Assembly: GCA_028689655.1 (NCBI GenBank)
Contig: JAQVCT010000007.1
Span: 62,001-126,000 of the forward strand
Reading direction: 5' to 3'
Length of the DNA: 64,000 nucleotides
Origin: Lachnospiraceae bacterium
Lineage (GTDB): Bacteria > Bacillota > Clostridia > Lachnospirales > Lachnospiraceae
The translations under genes were made by a program, and so were the position numbers. The notes beneath the pieces were generated by a model. That model was not told the DNA's origin and did not search any database. It was given only the letters and a program-made list of their open reading frames with translations. This document shows positions 24,093 to 32,848 of the stretch, one piece after another (the first letter of the stretch is position 1; each line of letters opens with the position of its first letter).

Positions 24093-25409
24093 TTAACCCA
24101 CTTGTTGTGAAATGTCCTCTGAATGATGTGGAATGATTAATAGAACGCTTAAACAGAATTTTTTATCCTCTGTCTTTATTTCCATCGCTCCGTGATATTT
24201 TTCTGCGACTGTTTTTATGTTGGCGATACCAGTTCCACTCTGAATATTCTCCTCACCATCATAGCTATTTTCTATCTCTATCAAAATGAAGTCTCCCTGA
24301 ACCTTCCCTGTTATATAAATATATTTCTGTTTCTCCCCGCTCACCTGACTGCATGCCGTAATTGCGTTATCCAATGCATTTGAGAAAATAATGCAAAAAT
24401 CGACATCAGTAACCTTACATGGATACGGCACAATAAAAGAACAGTCTACTTTTATGTGATTACTTTTTGCAATGCCCAATTTATTTCCCATCAAAATATC
24501 AAGGACAGGATTATTTGTACTTACAGGAAATGACATATCCACTGCCAGGTTTTTTATCCCCTCCATATATTCTAATGCCGCATCTGTGTTTCCCTTTTGA
24601 ACCAGTTCTTTTACGATGGACATATGATTTTTTACATCATGTCTAAATGCTTTTGTCTTTTCATAACGCATTTTCGCTTCCTCTACATACTGATTTAAAA
24701 AGTGTTTTTCCTGTTCCAATAATGATAACTCTCTGCTCAATCGAAAACTTTCCATTATTTTTCTATAACAATACATAATACAAAACAAGCTTGCTATTCC
24801 CAATAGCTGTACTAATAGTATCGGAACCGGATTTATCCCTGATAGCATACCACCTTCTACGGTAATCGTATTGCCATATATACTTGAGCCTATATATTCA
24901 CTTACCATGAAAAGCAGCAGCGTAGGAATCAATATCATAAGCGCATATTCTGTTTTCATTTCCTCATCCTTTACAAAACATCTGTATATACTCCGATAGC
25001 ATAAAATAGATGCCAATAAAGCCAAAATATTACCAGCTATCATCATAATAAAACCAATCACTTCTAAATTTTCCGAAGAAAATATCGGAAATAATATACT
25101 GGATAATGAATTCAATATGCCATAACACAAATTTATACTTTCAATAGTCACAATCGCATATAATGCAATCAATATATTGCAGGTTTTACATATGGCAATT
25201 CCACCTGCTATAAATAATAAAATGTATACAATAAACTGGAAGATTCCGCTTACATTCATAATTCCTGTAACCGCAATGCCAATCATGACCAGCGCGATCT
25301 CCTTCATAAAGCCTATCTTTTTTCCAAGAAATCTTATGTAAAAATGAAAACTGATAAGTATTTCAATGCTTCCAACAATATATGTATTGAAAAAATCTAA
25401 TCCATCCAT
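24093..25409 (-). CDS. AgrC-like sensor histidine kinase (GHKL type)
   Basis: Residues 1-215 hold about six membrane spans, as in peptide-sensing kinases. Residues 220-260 are a linker coiled coil. FRHDVKNHMSIVKEL around His257 is the phosphorylation box of the AgrC/ComD/VirS class. The ATP-binding part has NALDNAITAC and SGTGIANIKTVAEKYHG. Length 438 is typical. It lies 4 bases after the response-regulator gene. No agrB or agrD is visible nearby, so the signal must come from elsewhere or be different. Confidence 0.9.
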   Translation of the reverse strand: MDGLDFFNTYIVGSIEILISFHFYIRFLGKKIGFMKEIALVMIGIAVTGIMNVSGIFQFIVYILLFIAGGIAICKTCNILIALYAIVTIESINLCYGILNSLSSILFPIFSSENLEVIGFIMMIAGNILALLASILCYRSIYRCFVKDEEMKTEYALMILIPTLLLFMVSEYIGSSIYGNTITVEGGMLSGINPVPILLVQLLGIASLFCIMYCYRKIMESFRLSRELSLLEQEKHFLNQYVEEAKMRYEKTKAFRHDVKNHMSIVKELVQKGNTDAALEYMEGIKNLAVDMSFPVSTNNPVLDILMGNKLGIAKSNHIKVDCSFIVPYPCKVTDVDFCIIFSNALDNAITACSQVSGEKQKYIYITGKVQGDFILIEIENSYDGEENIQSGTGIANIKTVAEKYHGAMEIKTEDKKFCLSVLLIIPHHSEDISQQVG

Positions 25410-25413
25410 AGGC

Positions 25414-26127
25414 TCATCTCCTTCTCTCCTTCATATATCGCAAAATAACATTTGAAAATTCCCTGCTTCTCAAACGTGATACTGGTATTACTTTTCCATT
25501 ATTCAAATATGCCATTTCATTTTTGTAATTTTTTAGATAACTCAAATTTATCAAATAACTTCTGTGACATCGAAAAAACTTTCCATTTAATTTTTTCTCC
25601 AGGCTCTCTATCTTGTCATAATAATCAATCACCTCCCCAGACTTCAAATGCAAATATATTTTTCTGTTGATAATTTCACAATAAACAATATCATGAAATG
25701 AGATGATACTGCTTTCATTTCCCCTTTGAACAAGAAGATTTTCTTCTCTTGAGTTTTTCATTGAAGAAAATAGTCTCTCCATGGTTTTTCTCAACATACA
25801 TTCTTCAATGGGTTTTACCAGATAGTCGTAAGGGTGTACCTCAAAAGACTGAAATACCATTTCTTTTAATACTGTTATAAAAATCAGTTCTCCTTTGTAA
25901 TCCTGTTGGCGTAGTTTTATTGCGGTTTTCATTCCATCCATTCCTTTCATTTGAATATCCAGGAATAGAACATCTATCTCTCTATTTGATTGAAGCAGTT
26001 CCTCACCACTTGAAAATAGTAAAACACATACCGCTATACTTTTTTCTGTAAAGAATGCAGTTACCATCTCCTTCATTTTATCTAAAACATATTTTTCATC
26101 ATCACAAACTGCTACACAGACCACCAA
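25414..26127 (-). CDS. LytTR-family response regulator (AgrA-like)
   Basis: An N-terminal receiver domain with acidic pocket DD at 9-10 and phospho-acceptor Asp57 in VLFLDIQMKGMDG, then a LytTR DNA-binding domain (about 130-235) with IVYCEIINRKIYLHL and FFRCHRSYLINLSYL. It is the partner of the downstream histidine kinase and is translated first. The target promoters are unknown; the 240-base upstream region may include its own binding sites. Confidence 0.92.
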   Translation of the reverse strand: MVVCVAVCDDEKYVLDKMKEMVTAFFTEKSIAVCVLLFSSGEELLQSNREIDVLFLDIQMKGMDGMKTAIKLRQQDYKGELIFITVLKEMVFQSFEVHPYDYLVKPIEECMLRKTMERLFSSMKNSREENLLVQRGNESSIISFHDIVYCEIINRKIYLHLKSGEVIDYYDKIESLEKKLNGKFFRCHRSYLINLSYLKNYKNEMAYLNNGKVIPVSRLRSREFSNVILRYMKERRR

Positions 26128-26316
26128 ACCACCTCTTTCTATAAATCATGTATTTTAACATCTATTCCTAATTCAAGCAATGGTAATGCTCTTAAATGTA
26201 ATTATAATGATGTGAAATGTAATATCACTACAATAATTTTATTCAAAACCGCTAGAGCCATTGATTTTACTGAGGTTTTAACGGTTTTCTATCTCCTCCC
26301 AATAAAAATGAACGTG

Positions 26317-26349
26317 AAAAAAACACTCTGTACCTCACCATACAAAGTG
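26317..26349 (-). terminator. Terminator of the DinJ/PIN operon
   Basis: On the minus strand CACTTTGTA pairs with TACAGAGTG over an 8-base loop and seven T follow. It begins 19 bases after the toxin stop. The rest of the 26128-26367 gap is AT-rich, with only a weak AAAACCG/CGGTTTT inverted pair. Confidence 0.85.
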
Positions 26350-26367
26350 CCTCTTTCCCATTTCCTG

Positions 26368-26724
26368 CTACAGCATTTTATTTAATTTCTTATCAAAACT
26401 GACTACTTCATCACCAAGAATTCTATGTCTGACAATAAGGATACAATCCACAAAATCAAGGGATGACTCTGAAAATAAAGTCAACGCTCCGCAGATAACT
26501 TCCTGATTCTCAATGGCTGTCTCATCTAAAAAATCAATTAACGTCCTTGCGATCTCATCCCGCTCTATTTTATAAACTCCGTTTAACACATACACCACTT
26601 CCGCGATTACCTCCGGAAGTGTGAATGCACCTTCCTCAATCGTCTTCTGTGCTTCCACAGACATCTGTGGATGGTCTCCCAGCAAGTATCTTAAAATGAC
26701 ATTGGCATCAATTAATTTTCTCAT
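26368..26724 (-). CDS. PIN-domain toxin (VapC-like ribonuclease)
   Basis: PIN domains are Mg-dependent ribonucleases. The 118-residue protein starts MRKLIDANVILRYLL with Asp6, and has Glu42, Asp90/Asp93 in SLDFVDCILI and Asp111 in SFDKKL, the usual acidic cluster. It overlaps the antitoxin gene by 17 bases. The cognate antitoxin is of the RelB/DinJ type rather than the more common VapB. A transfer-RNA or ribosomal-RNA target is usual for the family but not shown here. Confidence 0.88.
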   Translation of the reverse strand: MRKLIDANVILRYLLGDHPQMSVEAQKTIEEGAFTLPEVIAEVVYVLNGVYKIERDEIARTLIDFLDETAIENQEVICGALTLFSESSLDFVDCILIVRHRILGDEVVSFDKKLNKML

Positions 26725-26980
26725 GCTTTTCTACCATCGCCCTTTCATATGCTCCCTGCTCCTCTGCCATCATCTGTGGGTCTGCATATTTGGAAAGCCG
26801 ACCATAGGTATTCTTCCGGTTCGCACTTACGATAAATGGCATCCCGTTTTCCTGAACACTCTGTTTTGCAAAAATCCGTACCGCCTCTGCAAAGGAAGTT
26901 CCCATATCACGGTACAGTGCTTCCGCTTTTTCTTTTAAATCCGCATCCATGCGAACCTGTAATGTTGCTTCTTTTGCCAT
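26708..26980 (-). CDS. RelB/DinJ-family antitoxin
   Basis: A 90-residue protein with the ribbon-helix-helix N-terminus ATLQVRMDADLKEKAEALYR and the family segment GTSFAEAVRIFAKQSVQENG. The C-terminal part (from about 50) should wrap the toxin. AAGGAGGAGATAGT precedes the ATG. Its promoter carries a long palindrome suited to autorepression. Confidence 0.9.
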   Translation of the reverse strand: MAKEATLQVRMDADLKEKAEALYRDMGTSFAEAVRIFAKQSVQENGMPFIVSANRKNTYGRLSKYADPQMMAEEQGAYERAMVEKHEKIN

Positions 26981-26994
26981 ACTATCTCCTCCTT

Positions 26995-27035
26995 ATTTGT
27001 AATACAATTGTATTACAAATTTCCGTTTTTGTCAA
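26995..27035 (-). promoter_or_regulatory. Promoter and palindromic operator of the DinJ/PIN operon
   Basis: On the minus strand TTGACA (27030-27035) and TACAAT (27007-27012) are 17 bases apart. A 26-base perfect palindrome at 26995-27020, with half ATTTGTAATACAA, covers the -10 box and the start site. Ribbon-helix-helix antitoxin binding there would shut the promoter. Confidence 0.85.
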
Positions 27036-27083
27036 TAGAGCTTAATTCCTGTTTTTACTCAATAAGATATGATTGGCTCACAA

Positions 27084-27120
27084 TAAAAGCAGGCATTGTA
27101 ACTGATTAAGTCACAACGCC
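27084..27120 (-). terminator. spoIVB: Probable terminator of the spoIVB transcript
   Basis: GGCGTTGTGAC pairs with GTTACAATGCC around 7 bases on the minus strand, including G-U pairs, and GCTTTTATT follows. Confidence 0.65.
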
Positions 27121-27153
27121 ATCCCCTGATTTTATAGATTCATACTTTCCTAT

Positions 27154-28500
27154 TCACTCCATCATAGTCTCGATGAATATGCCATACCCCATAGTAGGAT
27201 CCTGCACCAGCACGTGGGTTACAGCCCCGATAAGCTTTCCATTCTGTAAAATAGGTGCTCCGCTCATGCCCTGTATGATGCCCCCCGTCCTGGATAACAG
27301 TTCCTCGTCCGTGACCTGTAGGATAATCCCCCTGTTGGTGTCCTCCCTGGCATAATCCAGTTTTTTGATCTCCACATCATAAATCTTCGTATCATGGTCA
27401 AGGGTACAGATAATCTGCGCCGGCCCAAGCTCGATATCCTGTTTCAGTCCTACCGGAACAGGTGTATGATGGATATATTCTGTCAGGTTATCAGTTCCCT
27501 TTCCGAAGATTCCTTTTGCAGTGTTTCTCTGAATCTCCCCCAGGATATTATCATCCTGATACTGAATCATGCCCGTAAGTTCGCCCGGTGTCCCGCTTTT
27601 TCCCGGGAGGACATCCATGATCTGTGTGGTATACAAGGTTCCGCCCTCCACTTCCATAAGTTCTGAGGTATCGATGTCTGTAATCCCATGTCCCAGAGCA
27701 CCAAATTCATTCTCCTCGCTGAGATAAGTAAGCGTTCCAATTCCCTGGGCACTGTCCCGCACCCAGATACCCGCTTTATATTCCCCATTTTCATTTTTCT
27801 CCGGCTTCAATTTCACCTGAATCTTCTCATTCTGCCGCAACACATCCAGGACAAGTTCTTCCCCTTCGCACTCTGCAATTTGGGACACAAACTCCTTTTT
27901 ATTGGTCACCGCCATCTGATTCACCCGCTCGATATAATCCCCACTGTTCAGCACATACTGTGACGGCTCCTGCCAGTCGCCCTTATCATCCTTGAATTTT
28001 CCGGTGTCGATCACCAGTACACCCTCCGTCTTCACATAGATTCCTATGGGAATCCCCGCCGGTATGACCTTTTGATCCCGCACCACCTCCAGATTCACAT
28101 TTTTCAGTGGAATCACTCCCAGTATACGCAGATTCATCTCATAAGTATCCGCCTCCACCGGCTTGATCCTCACAGGCTTATCCAGTTGGATATGCACCGA
28201 AGTCACCGGCACTGCTGACATATCTATGGATGTGCCCGGCGATGTATTTACTGATGTTTCTGCCGACCTTTCCCCAGTCCTCTCCGTGGACAGATTTATG
28301 CCATTCCCTGCGGACTTCCGATAGACCTCCCCGCTGACAGGCACCTGGAAATCAAGGCTCTCCTCCTGCCCGGCCCTGAGTCTTATCACCTCCGGCACCC
28401 TGGTGTAAATATCATAATAGGAATAGAGGGGAATCGCCAGTATCCCCAGACATAACAGATATCGTAATGCGTTTCTATATCGCAACATGCGTTGATTCAT
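27154..28500 (-). CDS. spoIVB: SpoIVB serine peptidase, sigma-K checkpoint signal
   Basis: SpoIVB is secreted from the forespore and triggers cleavage of SpoIVFA, allowing pro-sigma-K processing. The protein has a membrane anchor near the N-terminus, a Ser/Thr-rich spacer, a PDZ domain (LRILGVIPLKNVNLEV onward) and an S55 peptidase domain with catalytic His in GALGHGITDID and Ser in GMSGAPILQNGKLIGAVTH. ATG at 28500 has GGAGG eight bases upstream. It follows recN as in Bacillus, but spo0A, the usual next gene, is absent. Confidence 0.95.
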   Translation of the reverse strand: MNQRMLRYRNALRYLLCLGILAIPLYSYYDIYTRVPEVIRLRAGQEESLDFQVPVSGEVYRKSAGNGINLSTERTGERSAETSVNTSPGTSIDMSAVPVTSVHIQLDKPVRIKPVEADTYEMNLRILGVIPLKNVNLEVVRDQKVIPAGIPIGIYVKTEGVLVIDTGKFKDDKGDWQEPSQYVLNSGDYIERVNQMAVTNKKEFVSQIAECEGEELVLDVLRQNEKIQVKLKPEKNENGEYKAGIWVRDSAQGIGTLTYLSEENEFGALGHGITDIDTSELMEVEGGTLYTTQIMDVLPGKSGTPGELTGMIQYQDDNILGEIQRNTAKGIFGKGTDNLTEYIHHTPVPVGLKQDIELGPAQIICTLDHDTKIYDVEIKKLDYAREDTNRGIILQVTDEELLSRTGGIIQGMSGAPILQNGKLIGAVTHVLVQDPTMGYGIFIETMME

Positions 28501-28560
28501 GGTAATATCCTCCATACTTGATTTTAAAGCTTCCTCTTTTCTGCTTATAGAAACAGCAAA

Positions 28561-28586
28561 GGAACATACCTGTGAAGGTATGTTCC
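28561..28586. terminator. Stem-loop between recN and spoIVB
   Basis: GGAACATACC and GGTATGTTCC form perfect 10-base arms over a 6-base loop. On the minus strand only TTTGC follows, so termination may be partial and allow read-through to spoIVB. Confidence 0.65.
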
Positions 28587-28602
28587 TAGTATATGGAGAA
28601 TC

Positions 28603-30300
28603 TTAAAATTTACTTTCCATTTGCTTATGTTTCATTGCCAAATCTTTCATTTCTTTTGCATTATTCACCACGGCATCCGTGATCATTTCGCCGCCCAGGA
28701 GACGAGCCAGTTCCTGGATTTCCTGTCCGCTTTCGATTCTCTCTATGTTGGTGACTGTGGTTCCATTTTCCACCCGCTTGCTGATGACGAAATGGGTGTC
28801 CGCCATGGCTGCGATCTGTGGCAGATGGGTGATGCTGATGATCTGATGATTTTTACCAAGAATTGCCAATTGTTCTGACACCTTCCAGGCGGTCTTTCCG
28901 CTAATGCCTGCATCGATCTCATCGAAAATCAAAGTCTCGATCTCATCCTTTTCTGCTAAGACGGTCTTCAGTGCCAGCATGATACGGGATAATTCACCGC
29001 CACTCGCCACATTACACAGAGACTTGATGGGTTCTCCCGGATTGGTGGAGATCATAAATTCCACCTCATCATATCCTGCAGTGGTGTACTCTCCCTCTTT
29101 TGGTCTTACCTGTATCTCGAATCTGACTTCCAGAAAATTCAGATCCAACAATGCATTGGTCATTCTCTCTGCCAGTTGTATTGCATATTTTTTACGAATA
29201 GTGGATGCTTTTCCACACAGCTTGTCCAGTGTATCACGCTTTTTCTCCAACTCTGTCTGTAGCTGCGTGCGGTACTGTTCATAGTCTCTGAGATTCTCCA
29301 GCTTTTTATTCTGCTCTTTCTCATATGCCAGTATTTTCTCAATGGAGTCCCCATATTTGGACTTCAGATGGTTGATCCTGTTCAGGCGTTCCTCCGCTCT
29401 GGCAAAATCTTCCTCATCAAATTCCATATCAGACATGTAGTCAGATATACTGCGGTTAAAATCATTTAAAAGATTATCAATATGAATCAAAGTCTCTTCC
29501 AGATCTTCCAGAGATGGATCATATCCGGTCACCGTGCGCAGTTCCCGCGCCGCCCGTCCCATAAGTTCTCCGGCACCATCACCTTCCGTAGAGCCTGTCA
29601 ATCCATGGACGATTCCCATGGCACTGGCGATCTTCCTGCTGTTCACCATCTTCATATAATCCGCTTCCAGGGTCTCGTCTTCTCCGGGCTGCAGCTTTGC
29701 ATCCGCAATCTCCTGCACCTCGAACTCCGCCAGAGCGATCTCCCGTTCCTTTTCTTTATCATCCACGGTCTCGGATAATTGCTGCTTTATTGTTCCATAG
29801 GCATGGTATACTTCCCGTATTTTTGTTTTTACGGGTTCTAATTCTGCTTTTCCAAAATCATCCAACAATTCCATATGTTTTTTGATATGAAAAAGGGACT
29901 GGTGCTCATGCTGGCCATGTATATCGATCAATACGCCTGCCAGATCTTTCAATGTCCTGGAGGTGACATTTTCCCCACCTGCCTTGCTCACATTCCGATT
30001 CGCCATGATCTTTCTCTGGATCAGCAGTGTGCCGTCCTCCTCCATGGGAATATCCATCTCCTGGATCATCTGGATCTGCTTCGGATTGGATATCTGGAAT
30101 ATTAACTCCACCAGGGCATACTCCGCTCCTGTACGGATCATCTCCTTGTCCGCTCTCCCGCCCAGTGCCAGATTTACGGACCCGATGATCACGGACTTAC
30201 CTGCACCGGTCTCTCCTGTGAGAATATTCAATCCATCCTGAAAAGTAACCTCTGTCTCATCAATTAATGCCAAATTTTTAACGTGTAAACTTACTAACAT
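28603..30300 (-). CDS. recN: DNA repair protein RecN
   Basis: SMC-like ATPase acting early in double-strand-break repair. Walker A is GETGAGKS near the N-terminus, long coiled coils lie at about 150-370, and the C-terminal head holds ASGGELSRIMLALK and Walker B IFDEIDAGISG. ATG at 30300 has AAGGAGAGAAAG upstream; the extension to 30339 is not supported. Length is 565 residues. Position argR-recN-spoIVB is conserved in spore formers. Confidence 0.96.
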   Translation of the reverse strand: MLVSLHVKNLALIDETEVTFQDGLNILTGETGAGKSVIIGSVNLALGGRADKEMIRTGAEYALVELIFQISNPKQIQMIQEMDIPMEEDGTLLIQRKIMANRNVSKAGGENVTSRTLKDLAGVLIDIHGQHEHQSLFHIKKHMELLDDFGKAELEPVKTKIREVYHAYGTIKQQLSETVDDKEKEREIALAEFEVQEIADAKLQPGEDETLEADYMKMVNSRKIASAMGIVHGLTGSTEGDGAGELMGRAARELRTVTGYDPSLEDLEETLIHIDNLLNDFNRSISDYMSDMEFDEEDFARAEERLNRINHLKSKYGDSIEKILAYEKEQNKKLENLRDYEQYRTQLQTELEKKRDTLDKLCGKASTIRKKYAIQLAERMTNALLDLNFLEVRFEIQVRPKEGEYTTAGYDEVEFMISTNPGEPIKSLCNVASGGELSRIMLALKTVLAEKDEIETLIFDEIDAGISGKTAWKVSEQLAILGKNHQIISITHLPQIAAMADTHFVISKRVENGTTVTNIERIESGQEIQELARLLGGEMITDAVVNNAKEMKDLAMKHKQMESKF

Positions 30301-30397
30301 CTTTCTCTCCTTATGCATTCTCCAGACATCACACCACATGATTTATTCTATTGAAAATGCATAGCATTCTGCATTCTTTTACACCTACTGATCAGTA

Positions 30398-30847
30398 CTA
30401 TCCGATCAGTTTCTGTATCTTGCCCATCACTGTCACCGTATCTTCCACACTGCGGATGGCTGCCATAATGGTATCATCCCCAGCGATACAACCCAGGATC
30501 TCTGGAAATTTCATGGCGTCCAGTGCTGCTGCCACCGCCATCGCCATACCCGACACCGTCTTCACCACCAGGATATTCTGTGCCATATCCATGGAAATCA
30601 GACCATCCCGCAGCACACGAATATATTTATCATTCATATGGGAATCGTCTGTTTTCAATACAATATATTTCTGCTTCCCCGTACCCGTTGGCACCTTGGA
30701 TAATTTCAATTCCCGTATATCCCTGGATACCGTCGCCTGCGTCACGCTAAAACCCTCTTTTCGAAGCCGCGTCGTCAATTCTTCCTGGGTATCGATATCA
30801 TGGCTCTCTATGAGATCTACGATTCGTTTCTGTCTCTTCTGTTTCAT
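30398..30847 (-). CDS. argR: Arginine repressor ArgR
   Basis: Arginine-dependent hexameric repressor or activator of arginine metabolism. It has the winged helix EELTTRLRKEGFSVTQATVS followed by RDIRELKLSK, and the C-terminal oligomerisation/arginine domain with GCIAGDDTIM. Length 149 is normal. It lies between nadK and recN; RBS is AGGGTGGACG. Confidence 0.95.
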   Translation of the reverse strand: MKQKRQKRIVDLIESHDIDTQEELTTRLRKEGFSVTQATVSRDIRELKLSKVPTGTGKQKYIVLKTDDSHMNDKYIRVLRDGLISMDMAQNILVVKTVSGMAMAVAAALDAMKFPEILGCIAGDDTIMAAIRSVEDTVTVMGKIQKLIG

Positions 30848-31007
30848 CGTCCACCCTTTCTATTATAATCTCTGTAATCTCTCGCGATGCCCATCCAACA
30901 TCGTCGGATTTTCATGGCATTACTCATTTCATGTATTGCCCCTCACATTCGTTTACGGGCAGATCGCAGCCGACATCTTACATATGGAACTTTACTCCAT
31001 ATAGCCG

Positions 31008-31919
31008 CTACTCGTTCATCTTCCTATGTAATATTTCCAGGAAACTCACTTTATTTAACTTTAATATTTTTAATGTATTCTCCGACTGTTTGATCTGAAT
31101 GCGGTCTCCTGTGATCAGGCGTACCTTATGATTGCCATCATAGCACACTTCCATCTTCTGCGGTCTTCCATCGTGTCCTTCCGGAATCTCCACCGTGACC
31201 ACATCCTCCGGTGCCAGTATGATACTGCGGCTGTTGAAGGTGTGCGGACAGATAGGCGTCAGCACCATGAGATTCGCCTTTGGCTCCACGATAGGTCCCC
31301 CCGCCGACATATTATATCCGGTGGATCCCATGGGCGTGGATATGATAATGCCATCTGCGTGATATCCCTTTAGAAACAGGTCGTTTACATATATGTTAAA
31401 ATGTAAAATACAAAGTGACCCGGATCTTACCAGCACGATATCATTCACTGCCTGGGCAGATGCGATCTTCACCCCATCTCTCATTACGCATCCCTCTAAC
31501 AGCATGCGCTTTACGACTTTTCCATCCCCCGAAATAATGGCATCCAGGGACTGCTCCAGATTGGATTGTTCCACCTCTGTGAGATATCCCAATGTGCCGA
31601 GATTCACGCCGATAAGTGGAATATCTCTCCGTATGGTATCATTTGCCGCCTGTAATAGCGTTCCATCTCCCCCCAGCACCATGATACACTCCACATTTGC
31701 CGGAATATCCGCCGGGTTCGTATAACTTTTGGCAACTCCCGATGGGTGATTCCCTGTCCCCTGTTCATCTGGACGCGGTTCCTTTTTCAATGGGACTGCT
31801 CCCTCCACCTGGGTAAGATATGTGCACCCACGCTCTTTCAGATAGGTTTCCACACGATGTGTCACCTGCAAATCTTTATCTTTCTGTTTATTGGTTATAA
31901 TAAAAAAGTTTTTCAACAC
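31008..31919 (-). CDS. nadK: NAD kinase
   Basis: Phosphorylates NAD to NADP. It contains MVLGGDGTLLQAAN (the GGDGT motif), GVNLGTLGYLTEVE, the NDIVLVR substrate strand and STPMGSTGYNMSAGGPIV. The initiation codon is GTG at 31919 with AAAGGAATTCA upstream (TTG follows at once). The segment RPDEQGTGNHPSGVAKSYT before the first motif is a species-specific insertion. It lies between tlyA and argR. Confidence 0.94.
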   Translation of the reverse strand: MLKNFFIITNKQKDKDLQVTHRVETYLKERGCTYLTQVEGAVPLKKEPRPDEQGTGNHPSGVAKSYTNPADIPANVECIMVLGGDGTLLQAANDTIRRDIPLIGVNLGTLGYLTEVEQSNLEQSLDAIISGDGKVVKRMLLEGCVMRDGVKIASAQAVNDIVLVRSGSLCILHFNIYVNDLFLKGYHADGIIISTPMGSTGYNMSAGGPIVEPKANLMVLTPICPHTFNSRSIILAPEDVVTVEIPEGHDGRPQKMEVCYDGNHKVRLITGDRIQIKQSENTLKILKLNKVSFLEILHRKMNE

Positions 31920-31937
31920 TGAATTCCTTTCACTTTT

Positions 31938-32813
31938 TTATAAACTTCCGTGGGCTTTCCCTACGATATCGTCAATGATTTCTGCCCATTCCGCTGTCTG
32001 GGATAAACGCTGTGGGATATAGACACTGCCATCCTCAATATGGCTGTGGGTTTCCTCTGACAATTGGGAGATCTTCTCCTCATCCTTCTCTATATGCACC
32101 AGATATTCGATATTGCCTTCCGGTCCTTTGATGGGGGAATAATCCAATTGCAGCACTCGAAAACCCAGAGAATCCGCAAAGTCTACGATCTTCTCCACCA
32201 CTTCCTTATGAATCCCGGGCTCTCTCACCACGCCTTTTTTGCCTACTTTATCTTTACCTGCCTCGAACTGCGGCTTGATCAGGCATACCATCTGTCCTTT
32301 ATTTTTCAATAAATTTCTGGCTGGTTCCAAAATCTTCGTGAGGGAGATAAACGCCACATCTACCGATGCGAAATCAAGATCATCCTCAATGTCCTCTCTC
32401 ACCACATAGCGAAAATTTGTCCCCTCCATGCATATGACACGGGGGTCATTCCGAAGTTTCCATGCCAGTTGTGCATGTCCCACATCCACAGCATACACTT
32501 TTTTCGCCCCGTTTTGCAACATACAATCTGTGAACCCCCCTGTGGAGGAACCGATATCCATACAGATCTTATCCTGCAAATTCAGTTCAAAATGGGACAT
32601 GGCTTTCTCCAGCTTCAATCCACCCCGGCTTACATATTTTAATTTATTTCCTCTTACTTCTATGGTAATCTTCGTCTCGTCAAAAGAGGTGCCTGCCTTG
32701 TCCTCTCTCTGTCCGTTAACGAACACATCCCCGGACATAATGACTACTTTAGCTTTCTCTCTTGACTCTGCCAAGCCCTGTTTTACCAGCAGTACATCCA
32801 ATCGTTCCTTCAT
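31938..32813 (-). CDS. tlyA: TlyA-family rRNA 2'-O-methyltransferase
   Basis: An N-terminal S4 domain (ERLDVLLVKQGLAESREKAK) precedes an FtsJ-type SAM methyltransferase domain with motif I DIGSSTGGFTDCMLQNGA and AVDVGHAQLAWKLR. In Mycobacterium TlyA methylates 16S and 23S rRNA; the hemolysin name is historical. Length 291. It lies downstream of dxs, as in Bacillus (yqxC). Confidence 0.93.
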   Translation of the reverse strand: MKERLDVLLVKQGLAESREKAKVVIMSGDVFVNGQREDKAGTSFDETKITIEVRGNKLKYVSRGGLKLEKAMSHFELNLQDKICMDIGSSTGGFTDCMLQNGAKKVYAVDVGHAQLAWKLRNDPRVICMEGTNFRYVVREDIEDDLDFASVDVAFISLTKILEPARNLLKNKGQMVCLIKPQFEAGKDKVGKKGVVREPGIHKEVVEKIVDFADSLGFRVLQLDYSPIKGPEGNIEYLVHIEKDEEKISQLSEETHSHIEDGSVYIPQRLSQTAEWAEIIDDIVGKAHGSL

Positions 32814-32848
32814 GATCTCTTACCTTTTCGCCCTGTCTCTTTTTCTGT

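Noticed and set aside
26240-26290. AAAACCG...CGGTTTT inverted pair that resembles an integrase attachment core
   Set aside because: Arms are only 7 bases, no integrase gene or second copy was found, and the gap already has a clear terminator. Kept only as a remark.
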